Shown piece after piece: positions 42,985 through 50,302 of a stretch of 64,000 nucleotides of DNA (position 1 is its first letter; the number at the start of each line of letters is the position of its first letter). The notes beneath the pieces are model-generated. The model searched no databases. It was not told the DNA's origin and worked only from the letters and a program-made list of their open reading frames with translations. The stretch comes from Rhizobium sp. NFR03. GTDB taxonomy: Bacteria; Pseudomonadota; Alphaproteobacteria; Rhizobiales; Rhizobiaceae. The stretch is from contig NZ_FOGR01000004.1 of assembly GCF_900111275.1 (NCBI RefSeq), positions 434,001 to 498,000 on the forward strand, in the 5' to 3' direction. The position numbers were made by a program, and so were the translations under genes.

Positions 42985-43719
42985 TCAGACCTGCGCGAGG
43001 CCACCATCCACGAACACTTCGCCGCCCGTCATGAAGCTGCTGTCGGCGGAGGCGAGGAAGGCAGCGACAGCGCCGGTTTCGGCCGGATCTCCCACGCGGC
43101 CGAGAACGGTGGTCGCGCCGATCGCGTCCATGCCTTCGGCACCCAGCACCTCCTGCGCAAGCTCAGTGGAGATCGGCCCCGGCGACATGACGTTGACGCG
43201 GATGCCGGTGGCCCTGAGATCGAGTGCCCAGCTGCGTGCCAGATTGCGCACGGCCGCCTTCGTGGCGCTGTAGACGCTGAAGGCCGGTGTGCCCATGACC
43301 CCAGTGCTGGAGCCGGTCAGGATGATCGAGCCGCCGGCGCCCATCAGCGGCAGTGCCTTCTGCACGGTGAAGATCAGCCCCTTCACGTTAAGGTCGAAGG
43401 TCTCGTCCACATGCTCCGGCGTGATGCTCCCGAGCGCCGCAAACGCTCCTGTGCCTGCATTGGCAAGCACGATATCAAGCCCGCCGCGCTCGGTCTTCAC
43501 GGTTTCATAAAGGCGGTCGAGATCGGGCAGATGCGTGACCGAACCCTGCACGGCGCGTGCCGAAGGCCCGAGCTGCTGGACGGCCGCATCCAGTATCTCC
43601 TGCCGCCGGCCGAAGATATAGACGAAGGCGCCTTCCTCGACGAAGCGCTTGGCCGCTCCGAGTCCGATGCCGGTTGCGCCGCCTGTGATGACGGCTGTTT
43701 TCCCTGTCAGTCTGCTCAT
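42985..43719 (-). CDS. Short-chain dehydrogenase/reductase
   Basis: 244 residues. Classical SDR motifs: TGGATGIG (NAD(P) loop), NAGTGAF, catalytic Ser in ILTGSSTG and YSATK (Tyr/Lys), then the SPGPIST loop. The basic FGRRQE segment after strand 2 suggests NADP(H). AAGGAG lies before the ATG at 43719. It is divergent from the HxlR regulator, a common pairing in which the SDR answers electrophiles. The substrate is unknown. Confidence 0.92.
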   Translation of the reverse strand: MSRLTGKTAVITGGATGIGLGAAKRFVEEGAFVYIFGRRQEILDAAVQQLGPSARAVQGSVTHLPDLDRLYETVKTERGGLDIVLANAGTGAFAALGSITPEHVDETFDLNVKGLIFTVQKALPLMGAGGSIILTGSSTGVMGTPAFSVYSATKAAVRNLARSWALDLRATGIRVNVMSPGPISTELAQEVLGAEGMDAIGATTVLGRVGDPAETGAVAAFLASADSSFMTGGEVFVDGGLAQV

Positions 43720-43742
43720 GACGTTCTCCTTGGTTGAGACCA

Positions 43743-43792
43743 TACCAAGGTGGCCAGACACACACCTGTTGACAAGTATGCACCTTTTGGTA
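43743..43792. promoter_or_regulatory. Inverted repeat in the SDR/HxlR divergent region
   Basis: TACCAAGGTG (43743-43752) and CACCTTTTGGTA (43781-43792) are inverted relative to each other, the second with two extra bases. They lie within the 83-bp gap and are the likely HxlR binding site. Confidence 0.5.
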
Positions 43793-43802
43793 AGTACCTA
43801 TC

Positions 43803-44243
43803 ATGGCCACAGAAATGCAAAAACAACCTCTGTCGGAGCCCCGCAGCTGCACCCCGACCTTGCCCGGCTTCACCTGCGGGCTGGATGCGACCCTGCGGGT
43901 GATCTCCGGCAAGTGGAAACCGCTGATCCTTTACTTCGTCGCACAGGGCGGCCCTACCCGCTATGGCGCCCTGCGCCGCGCGGTGCGCGATGTCAGCGAC
44001 AAGATGCTGATCCAGCAATTGAAGGAACTGGAGGCCGACGGCCTCGTGAAACGCACCGATTACAAGGAAATCCCGCCACGCGTGGATTACAGCCTGACCC
44101 CGCTCGGGCACAGCCTCGCGCAGGCGCTCGTGCCACTCTGCACCTGGGGCACCGAGAATATGGCCGAAGTCACGCGGGTCTTTGCCGAACGGGAGGCCGT
44201 AGCCCTGTGGGACCAGACCCGGCGCGAGCGGCAGGACAGCTGA
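43803..44243 (+). CDS. HxlR-family regulator
   Basis: 146 residues. The winged helix (CGLDATLRVISGKWKPLILYFVAQGGPTRYGALRRAVRDVSDKMLIQQLKELEADGLVKRTDYKEIPPRVDYSLTPLG) is an exact match to the HxlR/YodB/QorR type. The Cys just before the domain is at the position used for redox or electrophile sensing in several members. It is divergent from the SDR gene, its likely target. Confidence 0.92.
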   Translation: MATEMQKQPLSEPRSCTPTLPGFTCGLDATLRVISGKWKPLILYFVAQGGPTRYGALRRAVRDVSDKMLIQQLKELEADGLVKRTDYKEIPPRVDYSLTPLGHSLAQALVPLCTWGTENMAEVTRVFAEREAVALWDQTRRERQDS

Positions 44244-44252
44244 ACGCGACGC

Positions 44253-45179
44253 CTACGAAAGGCCTTGCCCGTCCCGCCTTGTCCTGATGAAGTCGATGAA
44301 GGCGCGCAGCGGGGTGGGGACGAGGCGGCGGCCGGGATAGTAGAGGAAGGGGCCGGGGAAGCCTGACCACCAGTCTTCGAGCACCGGCTCCAGCGCTCCG
44401 CTGTCGAAATGCGGCTGCAGCCAGTCTTCGAACAGCGAGACGATGCCGATCCCTTCGATGGCTGCGGCAACGCCGAGATCCGAGCCGCCGCCAGCCTGCA
44501 CGACGAGCTGCGGCGATGGATCGACGCGCACTGTCTCCTCCCCACGCTCGAATTCCCAAGGGGTGACGGAACGCCCGGCAAAGCGGCTGCGGATGCAGGT
44601 ATGCGCCAGCAGGTCGCTTGGATGCGCCGGTCGGCCTCTGGCATCGAGATAGGCCGGCGAGGCCGCGGCGGCAAAGCGCTGGATGCGCGGACCGATCGGC
44701 ACCGCAATCATGTCCTGCTCCAGCCGCTCGTCATAACGGATGCCGGCATCGCAGCCGGCGGCGTTGATGTCGACGAAGCTCTCGTCCGTCATGATTTCGA
44801 GCCGGATATCGGGATAGGCCTTGAGGAAGGCCGGCACGATCTGCGGCAGGATCAGCCGCGCCGCGCTGATCGGCACATTCAGCTTGAGGCTTCCCGCAGG
44901 CTTGTCGCCGAGGCTGACGACATGTCGAAGCGCCGCGTCGATTTCCCGCATTGCCGGGTTCACCCGCTCCATCAGCGCCCGTCCCGCGTCCGTGGGTGCC
45001 ACGCTGCGCGTCGTCCGGTTGAGAAGCCGGATGCCGAGCTGGGTTTCGAGCCGGCGAACGGCGTCGCTGAGGGCCGATGCGCTGGTGCCCGACGCTCTTG
45101 CCGCTTCGCGAAACCCGCAGGCGGAGGCCACGGCCAGAAACGCCTTCACGTCATCCATATCGAATGCGTCACCCTGCAC
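44253..45179 (-). CDS. LysR-family regulator
   Basis: 308 residues from the GTG at 45179, chosen because GGAGAG lies 5 nt upstream; an ATG at 45158 is the alternative. The N-terminal winged helix reads FREAARASGTSASALSDAVRRLETQLGIRLLNRTTRSVAPTDAG. It is divergent from the aldo/keto reductase gene and probably controls it. It converges on the HxlR gene with 9 bp between. Confidence 0.9.
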   Translation of the reverse strand: MQGDAFDMDDVKAFLAVASACGFREAARASGTSASALSDAVRRLETQLGIRLLNRTTRSVAPTDAGRALMERVNPAMREIDAALRHVVSLGDKPAGSLKLNVPISAARLILPQIVPAFLKAYPDIRLEIMTDESFVDINAAGCDAGIRYDERLEQDMIAVPIGPRIQRFAAAASPAYLDARGRPAHPSDLLAHTCIRSRFAGRSVTPWEFERGEETVRVDPSPQLVVQAGGGSDLGVAAAIEGIGIVSLFEDWLQPHFDSGALEPVLEDWWSGFPGPFLYYPGRRLVPTPLRAFIDFIRTRRDGQGLS

Positions 45180-45286
45180 GATATCTCTCCACTGTCCGCC
45201 AACCCGCACAACCCGTTCTCATTACCACGGATTATCAAGCGGCGGGCGCTGCCATATCTTGCTTTCATCGACACAAGGAGACTTTC

Positions 45287-46159
45287 ATGACCGACATCAA
45301 AAAGGCAGGCACGTTCCGGCTCGGCAGTTACACCGTGACGCGTCTCGGCTACGGCGCGATGCAGCTTGCGGGGAAAGGGGTTTTCGGACCGCCGCGAGAC
45401 CGCGCGGAGACCGTCGCTGTTCTGCGGGAGGCCATCGGGAGCGGGGTCGATCATATCGATACGAGCGATTTTTATGGCCCGCATATCACCAACCAGATCA
45501 TCCGCGAGGCGCTGCATCCCTATCCGGATCATCTCGTCATCGTCACCAAGGTCGGTGCCGTGCGCGGTGCCGACGCCTCATGGAATCCCGCTTTCTCCAG
45601 GCAGGCGTTGACCCGGGCAGTGCACGAGAACCTCGAAAACCTCGGGCTGGAGACGTTGCCCGTCGTCAACCTGCGCGCCATGTTCGACGTGCATGGACCG
45701 GCAGAGGGCTCGATCGAGGCGCCCCTTTCGGTGCTGATGGAGCTGCAGGCGCAGGGCCTCATCCGCCATATCGGCCTGTCGAACGTCACGCCCACGCAGA
45801 TCGCCGAGGGCCTGGGGATGACCGACATCGTCTGCGTGCAGAACCAGTATAATCTTGCCCACCGCGGCGACGACGCCCTGATCGACGACCTCGCGGCCGC
45901 GGGCACGGCCTATGTGCCCTTCTTCCCCCTCGGCGGCTTCTCGCCCTTGCAGTCGGCAGCGCTGAGCGATGCCGCAAGCGAACTGGGCGCCACGCCCATG
46001 CAGGTGGCCCTGGCGTGGCTTCTCGCCCGCGCGCCCAATATCCTTCTGATCCCCGGCACCTCTTCCCGCGTTCATTTGCGCGAAAACCTGGCCGCCGCCG
46101 ATCTGGAGCTTCCGGCCGACATCCTCTCACGCCTCGACGCAATCGGGGCCGCGGGCTGA
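45287..46159 (+). CDS. Aldo/keto reductase
   Basis: 290 residues. Barrel motifs: LGYGAMQLAGKGVFGPP, catalytic Asp and Tyr in DHIDTSDFYGP, Lys in VIVTKVGA, and the NADPH-binding C-terminal IPGTSSRVHLRENLAA. The family reduces aldehydes and ketones with NADPH. AAGGAG precedes the ATG. The divergent LysR gene is its likely regulator. Confidence 0.92.
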   Translation: MTDIKKAGTFRLGSYTVTRLGYGAMQLAGKGVFGPPRDRAETVAVLREAIGSGVDHIDTSDFYGPHITNQIIREALHPYPDHLVIVTKVGAVRGADASWNPAFSRQALTRAVHENLENLGLETLPVVNLRAMFDVHGPAEGSIEAPLSVLMELQAQGLIRHIGLSNVTPTQIAEGLGMTDIVCVQNQYNLAHRGDDALIDDLAAAGTAYVPFFPLGGFSPLQSAALSDAASELGATPMQVALAWLLARAPNILLIPGTSSRVHLRENLAAADLELPADILSRLDAIGAAG

Positions 46160-46172
46160 TCCCGTTCAGCGC

Positions 46173-47270
46173 TCAGGCGACGTTTGCCCGGTTCGCCGTC
46201 TGCTGCCCGCCGATCTCATGCGCGTTGACCATGGCGCCCGCGAGCTGGCGGAAGCTGACCGTGCCCACGGGCTTGCCGGCAGCGTCCACCACGGTGGCAT
46301 CGTCTTCGGGCGTGGCAACGAGGATGCGGAGCGCTTCCTCGATCGTGACGTCGGAAGCGATCGTGCGGGCGGGTGCATGGCCCTGCGACGGTGTGCGCAG
46401 CGGGGTCATCACGGCTTCCACATGCACCACGCGGCCGCGGTTCACCTCGCGCACGAAGCTTGCGACATAGTCGTCGGCCGGGCGCAGCACGATGTCCTGG
46501 CTCGTCCCCTGCTGGATCACCTCGCCGTCGCGCAGGATGGCGATCTGGTCGCCGAGGCGCAGGGCCTCATCGAGGTCGTGCGTGATGAAGACGATCGTCT
46601 TGCGGATCTCGGCCTGGATGTCGAGAAGCACCGACTGCATGTCCATGCGGATCAGGGGGTCGAGCGCGGAATAGGCCTCGTCCATGAGGAGCACGGGCGC
46701 ATCGTTGGACAGCGCGCGGGCCAGCCCCACGCGCTGCTGCATGCCGCCGGAGAGCTGGTTGGGGTACTTGCTCTCAAAGCCCTTCAGTCCGACACGCTCC
46801 AGCCAGCGCATGGCGATGTCGCGCGATCTGGCGCGCTCGATGCCCTGGATCTCAAGGCCGAACATGGTGTTGTCGAGCACGCTGCGATGCGGCAGCAGCG
46901 CGAACTTCTGGAACACCATCGCCGTCTGGTGGCGCCGGAAGCTGCGCAATTCGGCAGCGCCCATCTTCACCACGTCGACGCCATCCACCAGCACCTCGCC
47001 GGCCGTCGGGTCGATCAGCCGGTTGATGTGTCGGATCAGCGTGGACTTGCCGGAACCCGACAGGCCCATGATCACCTGGATAGAGCCCGAGGCGATCTCG
47101 ATATTGATGTCGCGAAGGCCGAGCACATGGCCGTGCACGGCGTTGAGCTCAGTCTTCGTCATGCCGTTGCGCACCGCATCCACATGGGCGGCGGCATTGG
47201 GGCCGAAGATCTTGTAGAGATTGCGCACGGCGATGCCGCCGAATGTCGTGTGGAGAGCGGGATCAGCCAT
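46173..47270 (-). CDS. Betaine/choline ABC transporter ATPase
   Basis: 365 residues. It has the N-terminal extension of the ProV/OpuAA group (NLYKIFGPNA, TKTELNAVHGHVLGLRDINIEI), Walker A GLSGSGKST, signature LSGGMQQR, Walker B LLMDEAYSALDP and a His switch FITHDLDEAL. A C-terminal part of about 100 residues is CBS-like (VTIEEALRILVATPEDDATVVDAAGKPVGTVSFRQLAGAM). The gene overlaps the permease end by 8 bp. It is the last gene of a binding protein-permease-ATPase operon, the order of rhizobial choXWV. Confidence 0.92.
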   Translation of the reverse strand: MADPALHTTFGGIAVRNLYKIFGPNAAAHVDAVRNGMTKTELNAVHGHVLGLRDINIEIASGSIQVIMGLSGSGKSTLIRHINRLIDPTAGEVLVDGVDVVKMGAAELRSFRRHQTAMVFQKFALLPHRSVLDNTMFGLEIQGIERARSRDIAMRWLERVGLKGFESKYPNQLSGGMQQRVGLARALSNDAPVLLMDEAYSALDPLIRMDMQSVLLDIQAEIRKTIVFITHDLDEALRLGDQIAILRDGEVIQQGTSQDIVLRPADDYVASFVREVNRGRVVHVEAVMTPLRTPSQGHAPARTIASDVTIEEALRILVATPEDDATVVDAAGKPVGTVSFRQLAGAMVNAHEIGGQQTANRANVA

Positions 47271-48150
47271 GAACGATCTCCCGGTGCTTCTGGAGCCGCT
47301 TGCCATAGGCCTGGCTGACGCGGTCGAAGATGATGGCGATGCCGACGATGGCGAGCCCGTTGAACATGCCGAGCGTGAAATACTGGTTGGCGATGGCTTT
47401 CAGCACCGGCTGTCCCAGCCCCTGCACGCCGATCATCGAGGCGACCACGACCATGGCGAGCGCCATCATGATCGTCTGGTTGATGCCGGCCATGATGGTG
47501 GGCAGCGCCAGCGGCAGCTGCACCTTGAACAGCTTTTGCCGCTCCGAGGTACCGAACGCGTCGGCCGCCTCCAGCACGTCCTTGTCCACGAGCCGGATGC
47601 CGAGGTCCGTCAGCCGGATCATCGGCGGAATGGCGTAGATGACGACGGCGATCAGGCCGGGCACGCGGCCGATGCCGAGCAGCATGACGACCGGAATGAG
47701 ATAGACGAAACTCGGCATGGTCTGCATCACGTCGAGGATCGGGTTGACGATCCGCTGGAACGTGTTCGAGCGCGCCATGAGAATGCCGATGGGCAAGCCG
47801 ACGGCGATGGAGAGCACCGTGCAGACGAAGATCATCGCCACAGTGCGCATCGTGTCGGTCCACATGTCGAAATAGCCGATGAGCAGCAGCGTCACGAGAC
47901 AGCCGAGCACGATCTTCGCGTTGCGGCTGGCAAACCAGGCGATCACGAGAATGATCGCCGTGATGATGGGCCATGGCGTCTGCGTCATGAAACGATCGGT
48001 GGCGAGCAGGAAGCTCTGGAGCGGCGAGAACAGCGTCTCGATCGCGTCGCCATAGGTGCGGGTGAAGCCCCGGAATCCTTCGTCGATGGCTTTCTTCAGA
48101 TTGCGAAGCGCGTCGTCATCCATATGTGGAAATGTGTAAAACCATTCCAT
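47263..48150 (-). CDS. Betaine/choline ABC transporter permease
   Basis: 295 residues. The ATG at 48150 has AAAGGA upstream. About six to seven hydrophobic helices and the OpuAB/ProW-type loop ADAFGTSERQKLFKVQLPLALPTIMAGINQ, with GIGRVPGLIAVVIYAIPPMIRLTDLG before it. It forms the inner-membrane channel for the binding protein and ATPase of the same operon. The stop overlaps the ATPase start. Confidence 0.92.
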   Translation of the reverse strand: MEWFYTFPHMDDDALRNLKKAIDEGFRGFTRTYGDAIETLFSPLQSFLLATDRFMTQTPWPIITAIILVIAWFASRNAKIVLGCLVTLLLIGYFDMWTDTMRTVAMIFVCTVLSIAVGLPIGILMARSNTFQRIVNPILDVMQTMPSFVYLIPVVMLLGIGRVPGLIAVVIYAIPPMIRLTDLGIRLVDKDVLEAADAFGTSERQKLFKVQLPLALPTIMAGINQTIMMALAMVVVASMIGVQGLGQPVLKAIANQYFTLGMFNGLAIVGIAIIFDRVSQAYGKRLQKHREIVHG

Positions 48151-48213
48151 GCGGGTTCCTTTCTCTGGAAGGAGCCGTGCGACGTCTTTTTCTTCTTCTG
48201 ACGGCAAGTGGAA

Positions 48214-48238
48214 AGGCGGTGCGCCGGGCGCACCGCCT
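48214..48238 (-). terminator. Intercistronic hairpin after the betaine-binding protein gene
   Basis: A perfect 11-bp stem AGGCGGTGCGC / GCGCACCGCCT with a 3-nt loop, 12 nt after the binding protein stop on the minus strand and before the permease. It likely lets the binding protein be made in excess. Confidence 0.65.
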
Positions 48239-48249
48239 CATAGGATCGA

Positions 48250-49251
48250 CTAGAGCGCTGCTTCGATTTTCGCAGCGGCGTCGGCCGAGACCCACTTGGT
48301 CCAGATGTCCTTGTTCTCCTTCAGGAAGTGCTTGGCACCGTCTTCGCCGCTCGCCTGATTGTCCGTCATCCAGGCCATCAGCTTGCCGATGGTCTCGTTG
48401 CTCCAGGAGCGCTTTTCGAGATAGGTCATGACCTCAGGGCCGACCTTCTCGGAGAAGGGCTTGGCGACCAGCGTGACGATGGTGTCGACAGGCCATGCGT
48501 TCGGCTTCGGGTCGGGGCAATCGGCAACGGTGTTGCAGCGCTTCCACTCGGCCGGGTCCGCATCGACGCCGGCTTCGAGCTTGACCATCGGGTACTTGCC
48601 GAGCAGAGCCGTCGGCGCCCAGTAATAGGCGGCAAAGCCCTTTTCGCGCTCGTAGGCCTTGGCGATCGCGCCGTCGAGGCCGGCGGCCGAGCCGGTATCG
48701 ACCAGCGTGAAGTTCGCCTTCTCGGCCTCATAGGCCTTGAACAGCTGCGTCGTCACAACCGTGCCGCCCCAGCCCTGCGGACCGTTGAGGACGGCACCCT
48801 TGCTCGTGTCTTCCTCGTTCGGGAAAAGCTCCGGGTGCTTCAGAAGGTCCGGGATGGTCTTGATGTCGGGATGCTTGTCGGCGATGTATTTCGGGATCCA
48901 CCAGCCCTGGTTGCCGCCTTCCGGCAAAGGCGAGCCGACCTTGACGATGCGGCCCTCTTCCGTGCCCTTGGCCACGACGTCCGGCAGCAGGTCCACCCAG
49001 GCCTCGGGCGCGATGTCCGGCTGGCCCTTCTCGGCCATGGAGGTGATGGTGGGAACGGTGTCGCCGACGGTGATCTCGGCCTGACAGCCATAACCCTCGT
49101 TCAGGATCAGCTTGTCGAGATTGGAGATGACCTCCGCGCTCTGCCAGTTCATGCTGGCAATGGTGACGCTGCCGCACTCGGCGGCGCTGGCGGCGGATAC
49201 GCCGGCAAACAGGCCCATCATCAGGCAGGTTGAGGCCAGAAGTTTCTTCAT
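48250..49251 (-). CDS. Betaine/choline-type ABC substrate-binding protein
   Basis: 333 residues. Signal peptide 1-23 (ending ASAA), then an OpuAC-type domain: SVTIASMNWQSAEVISNLDKLILNEGYG, PEAWVDLLPDVVAKG, aromatic-rich WWIPKYIADKHPD and YYWAPTALLG. Trp and Tyr residues of this kind form the cage for quaternary ammonium groups in the family. It is the first gene of the operon. Choline, glycine betaine or proline betaine are the candidate ligands; the sequence alone does not decide. Confidence 0.92.
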   Translation of the reverse strand: MKKLLASTCLMMGLFAGVSAASAAECGSVTIASMNWQSAEVISNLDKLILNEGYGCQAEITVGDTVPTITSMAEKGQPDIAPEAWVDLLPDVVAKGTEEGRIVKVGSPLPEGGNQGWWIPKYIADKHPDIKTIPDLLKHPELFPNEEDTSKGAVLNGPQGWGGTVVTTQLFKAYEAEKANFTLVDTGSAAGLDGAIAKAYEREKGFAAYYWAPTALLGKYPMVKLEAGVDADPAEWKRCNTVADCPDPKPNAWPVDTIVTLVAKPFSEKVGPEVMTYLEKRSWSNETIGKLMAWMTDNQASGEDGAKHFLKENKDIWTKWVSADAAAKIEAAL

Positions 49252-49284
49252 TGTCGTTCCCCTTTGTTTTTAGCGGCTAGGCGT

Positions 49285-49314
49285 AAAAAAGCGGGCGGCC
49301 GCGGATACCCGCTT
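49285..49314 (-). terminator. Terminator downstream of the TetR gene
   Basis: On the minus strand AAGCGGG, a 12-nt loop, CCCGCTT followed by TTTT. It ends the minus-strand transcript from the TetR side and separates it from the betaine transporter operon. Confidence 0.7.
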
Positions 49315-49541
49315 CATGGGCTTTGAAGGACAGTCTCCTCATCCTCGATATCGACCAAAGGCGGCGCCTCTTTCGGGCGCGCTTTCCCTCGCGAATGCTC
49401 CTCTTCCGGTCGTCCGAGACTTACGGAAGCTGCGTGATTGTGGCGGATGGACCGGGGCGGCGACATCCCTGTCGCGCCATTCGAGGGCGCGATTAGACGA
49501 GCAGGGAGAGGTTTGGTTAGGGTCGCCGGTGCAGCCTCCAT
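49314..49541 (-). CDS. Possible small protein after the TetR gene
   Basis: 75 residues. The ATG lies 6 nt after the TetR stop and the frame ends exactly at the terminator, so it could be the second gene of that unit. The end (PPLVDIEDEETVLQSP) looks protein-like, but the first half is low-complexity and the ribosome site (GAGG about 11 nt away) is weak. No family is recognised. Confidence 0.38.
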   Translation of the reverse strand: MEAAPATLTKPLPARLIAPSNGATGMSPPRSIRHNHAASVSLGRPEEEHSRGKARPKEAPPLVDIEDEETVLQSP

Positions 49542-49547
49542 GTGCGC

Positions 49548-50177
49548 TCAAGCCTCGCTGTAGCCGTGGCGGGCGTAGAACCGGTGGAGTTCCCGTGGCT
49601 CCGGGTCCCGTCCCGTGAAAATCGCGATGTAATGCGGGATGCGTTTCATCCGCAGCGCCACGTCCTCGCGGGCCTGCATGGAGATATAGCCGATCTGCAC
49701 GAGATAGGTCGTACGCGCCCTGACATCCGCGCTCACCTCGTCATGTCCGAAACGGATGAACATCCGGGCAAGCGCCGCCATCCGGGCTGCGTCCGCGCGC
49801 TGGACTTCCGCCTCGATGTCAGGGGATTGCAGCGCCCAGCTGCGCACCGCGAACTCGAACCGGGCATCGAAGAGGGATGTGTCGATCCAGCAGTCGAATA
49901 CGTTCAGCATCGCCTCGACCAGCGTTTCGGCGTAGGCTTCGGACTGCCGGACGATGTTGCCGGTGTTCGTATCGCGCCAGCGGGCCATCAGCGCATCCAG
50001 CAGCGCTTCGCGGTCCTTGAAGAACCAGTAGAAGCTGGTGCGCGAGAGGCCGAGCCGCTTGGCAAGCGGCAGGATCTTCACCGAATCCACGCCCGATTCC
50101 AGCAGCGAGGCATAGGCGGCATCGAACCACCCCTCATAGGACCCTCGCCAGCCGCTGTCGTTCACTGCCTGCTCCAT
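49548..50177 (-). CDS. TetR-family regulator of the flavin oxidoreductase
   Basis: 209 residues from the ATG at 50177. The helix-turn-helix is WFDAAYASLLESGVDSVKILPLAKRLGLSRTSFYWFFKDREALLDALMARW, followed by a ligand domain with the FARxEFAVRSWA-like pattern of TetR_C groups. It is divergent from the N-methylproline-demethylase-like gene; ATGTACA/TGTACAT arms lie between them. It probably responds to the amine substrate. Confidence 0.9.
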   Translation of the reverse strand: MEQAVNDSGWRGSYEGWFDAAYASLLESGVDSVKILPLAKRLGLSRTSFYWFFKDREALLDALMARWRDTNTGNIVRQSEAYAETLVEAMLNVFDCWIDTSLFDARFEFAVRSWALQSPDIEAEVQRADAARMAALARMFIRFGHDEVSADVRARTTYLVQIGYISMQAREDVALRMKRIPHYIAIFTGRDPEPRELHRFYARHGYSEA

Positions 50178-50218
50178 GAGGACGAGGCTACCAAAACCGG
50201 CAGCCGTAAACAAGCTAA

Positions 50219-50269
50219 ATGTACACAGCTGTTTTCGTTGTTGACACACCTGTACATTCCTCGCTAGCC
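50219..50269 (+). promoter_or_regulatory. Promoter and TGTACA operator of the flavoenzyme gene
   Basis: ATGTACA (50219-50225) and TGTACAT (50251-50257) form inverted arms. TTGACA (50241-50246), 17 nt, CTAGCC (50264-50269) is a plausible promoter; the second arm lies in its spacer, so TetR binding would repress. Confidence 0.55.
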
Positions 50270-50302
50270 TCAGCCCTATCCCCCATCAGCGGAGCTTAAG
50301 GC

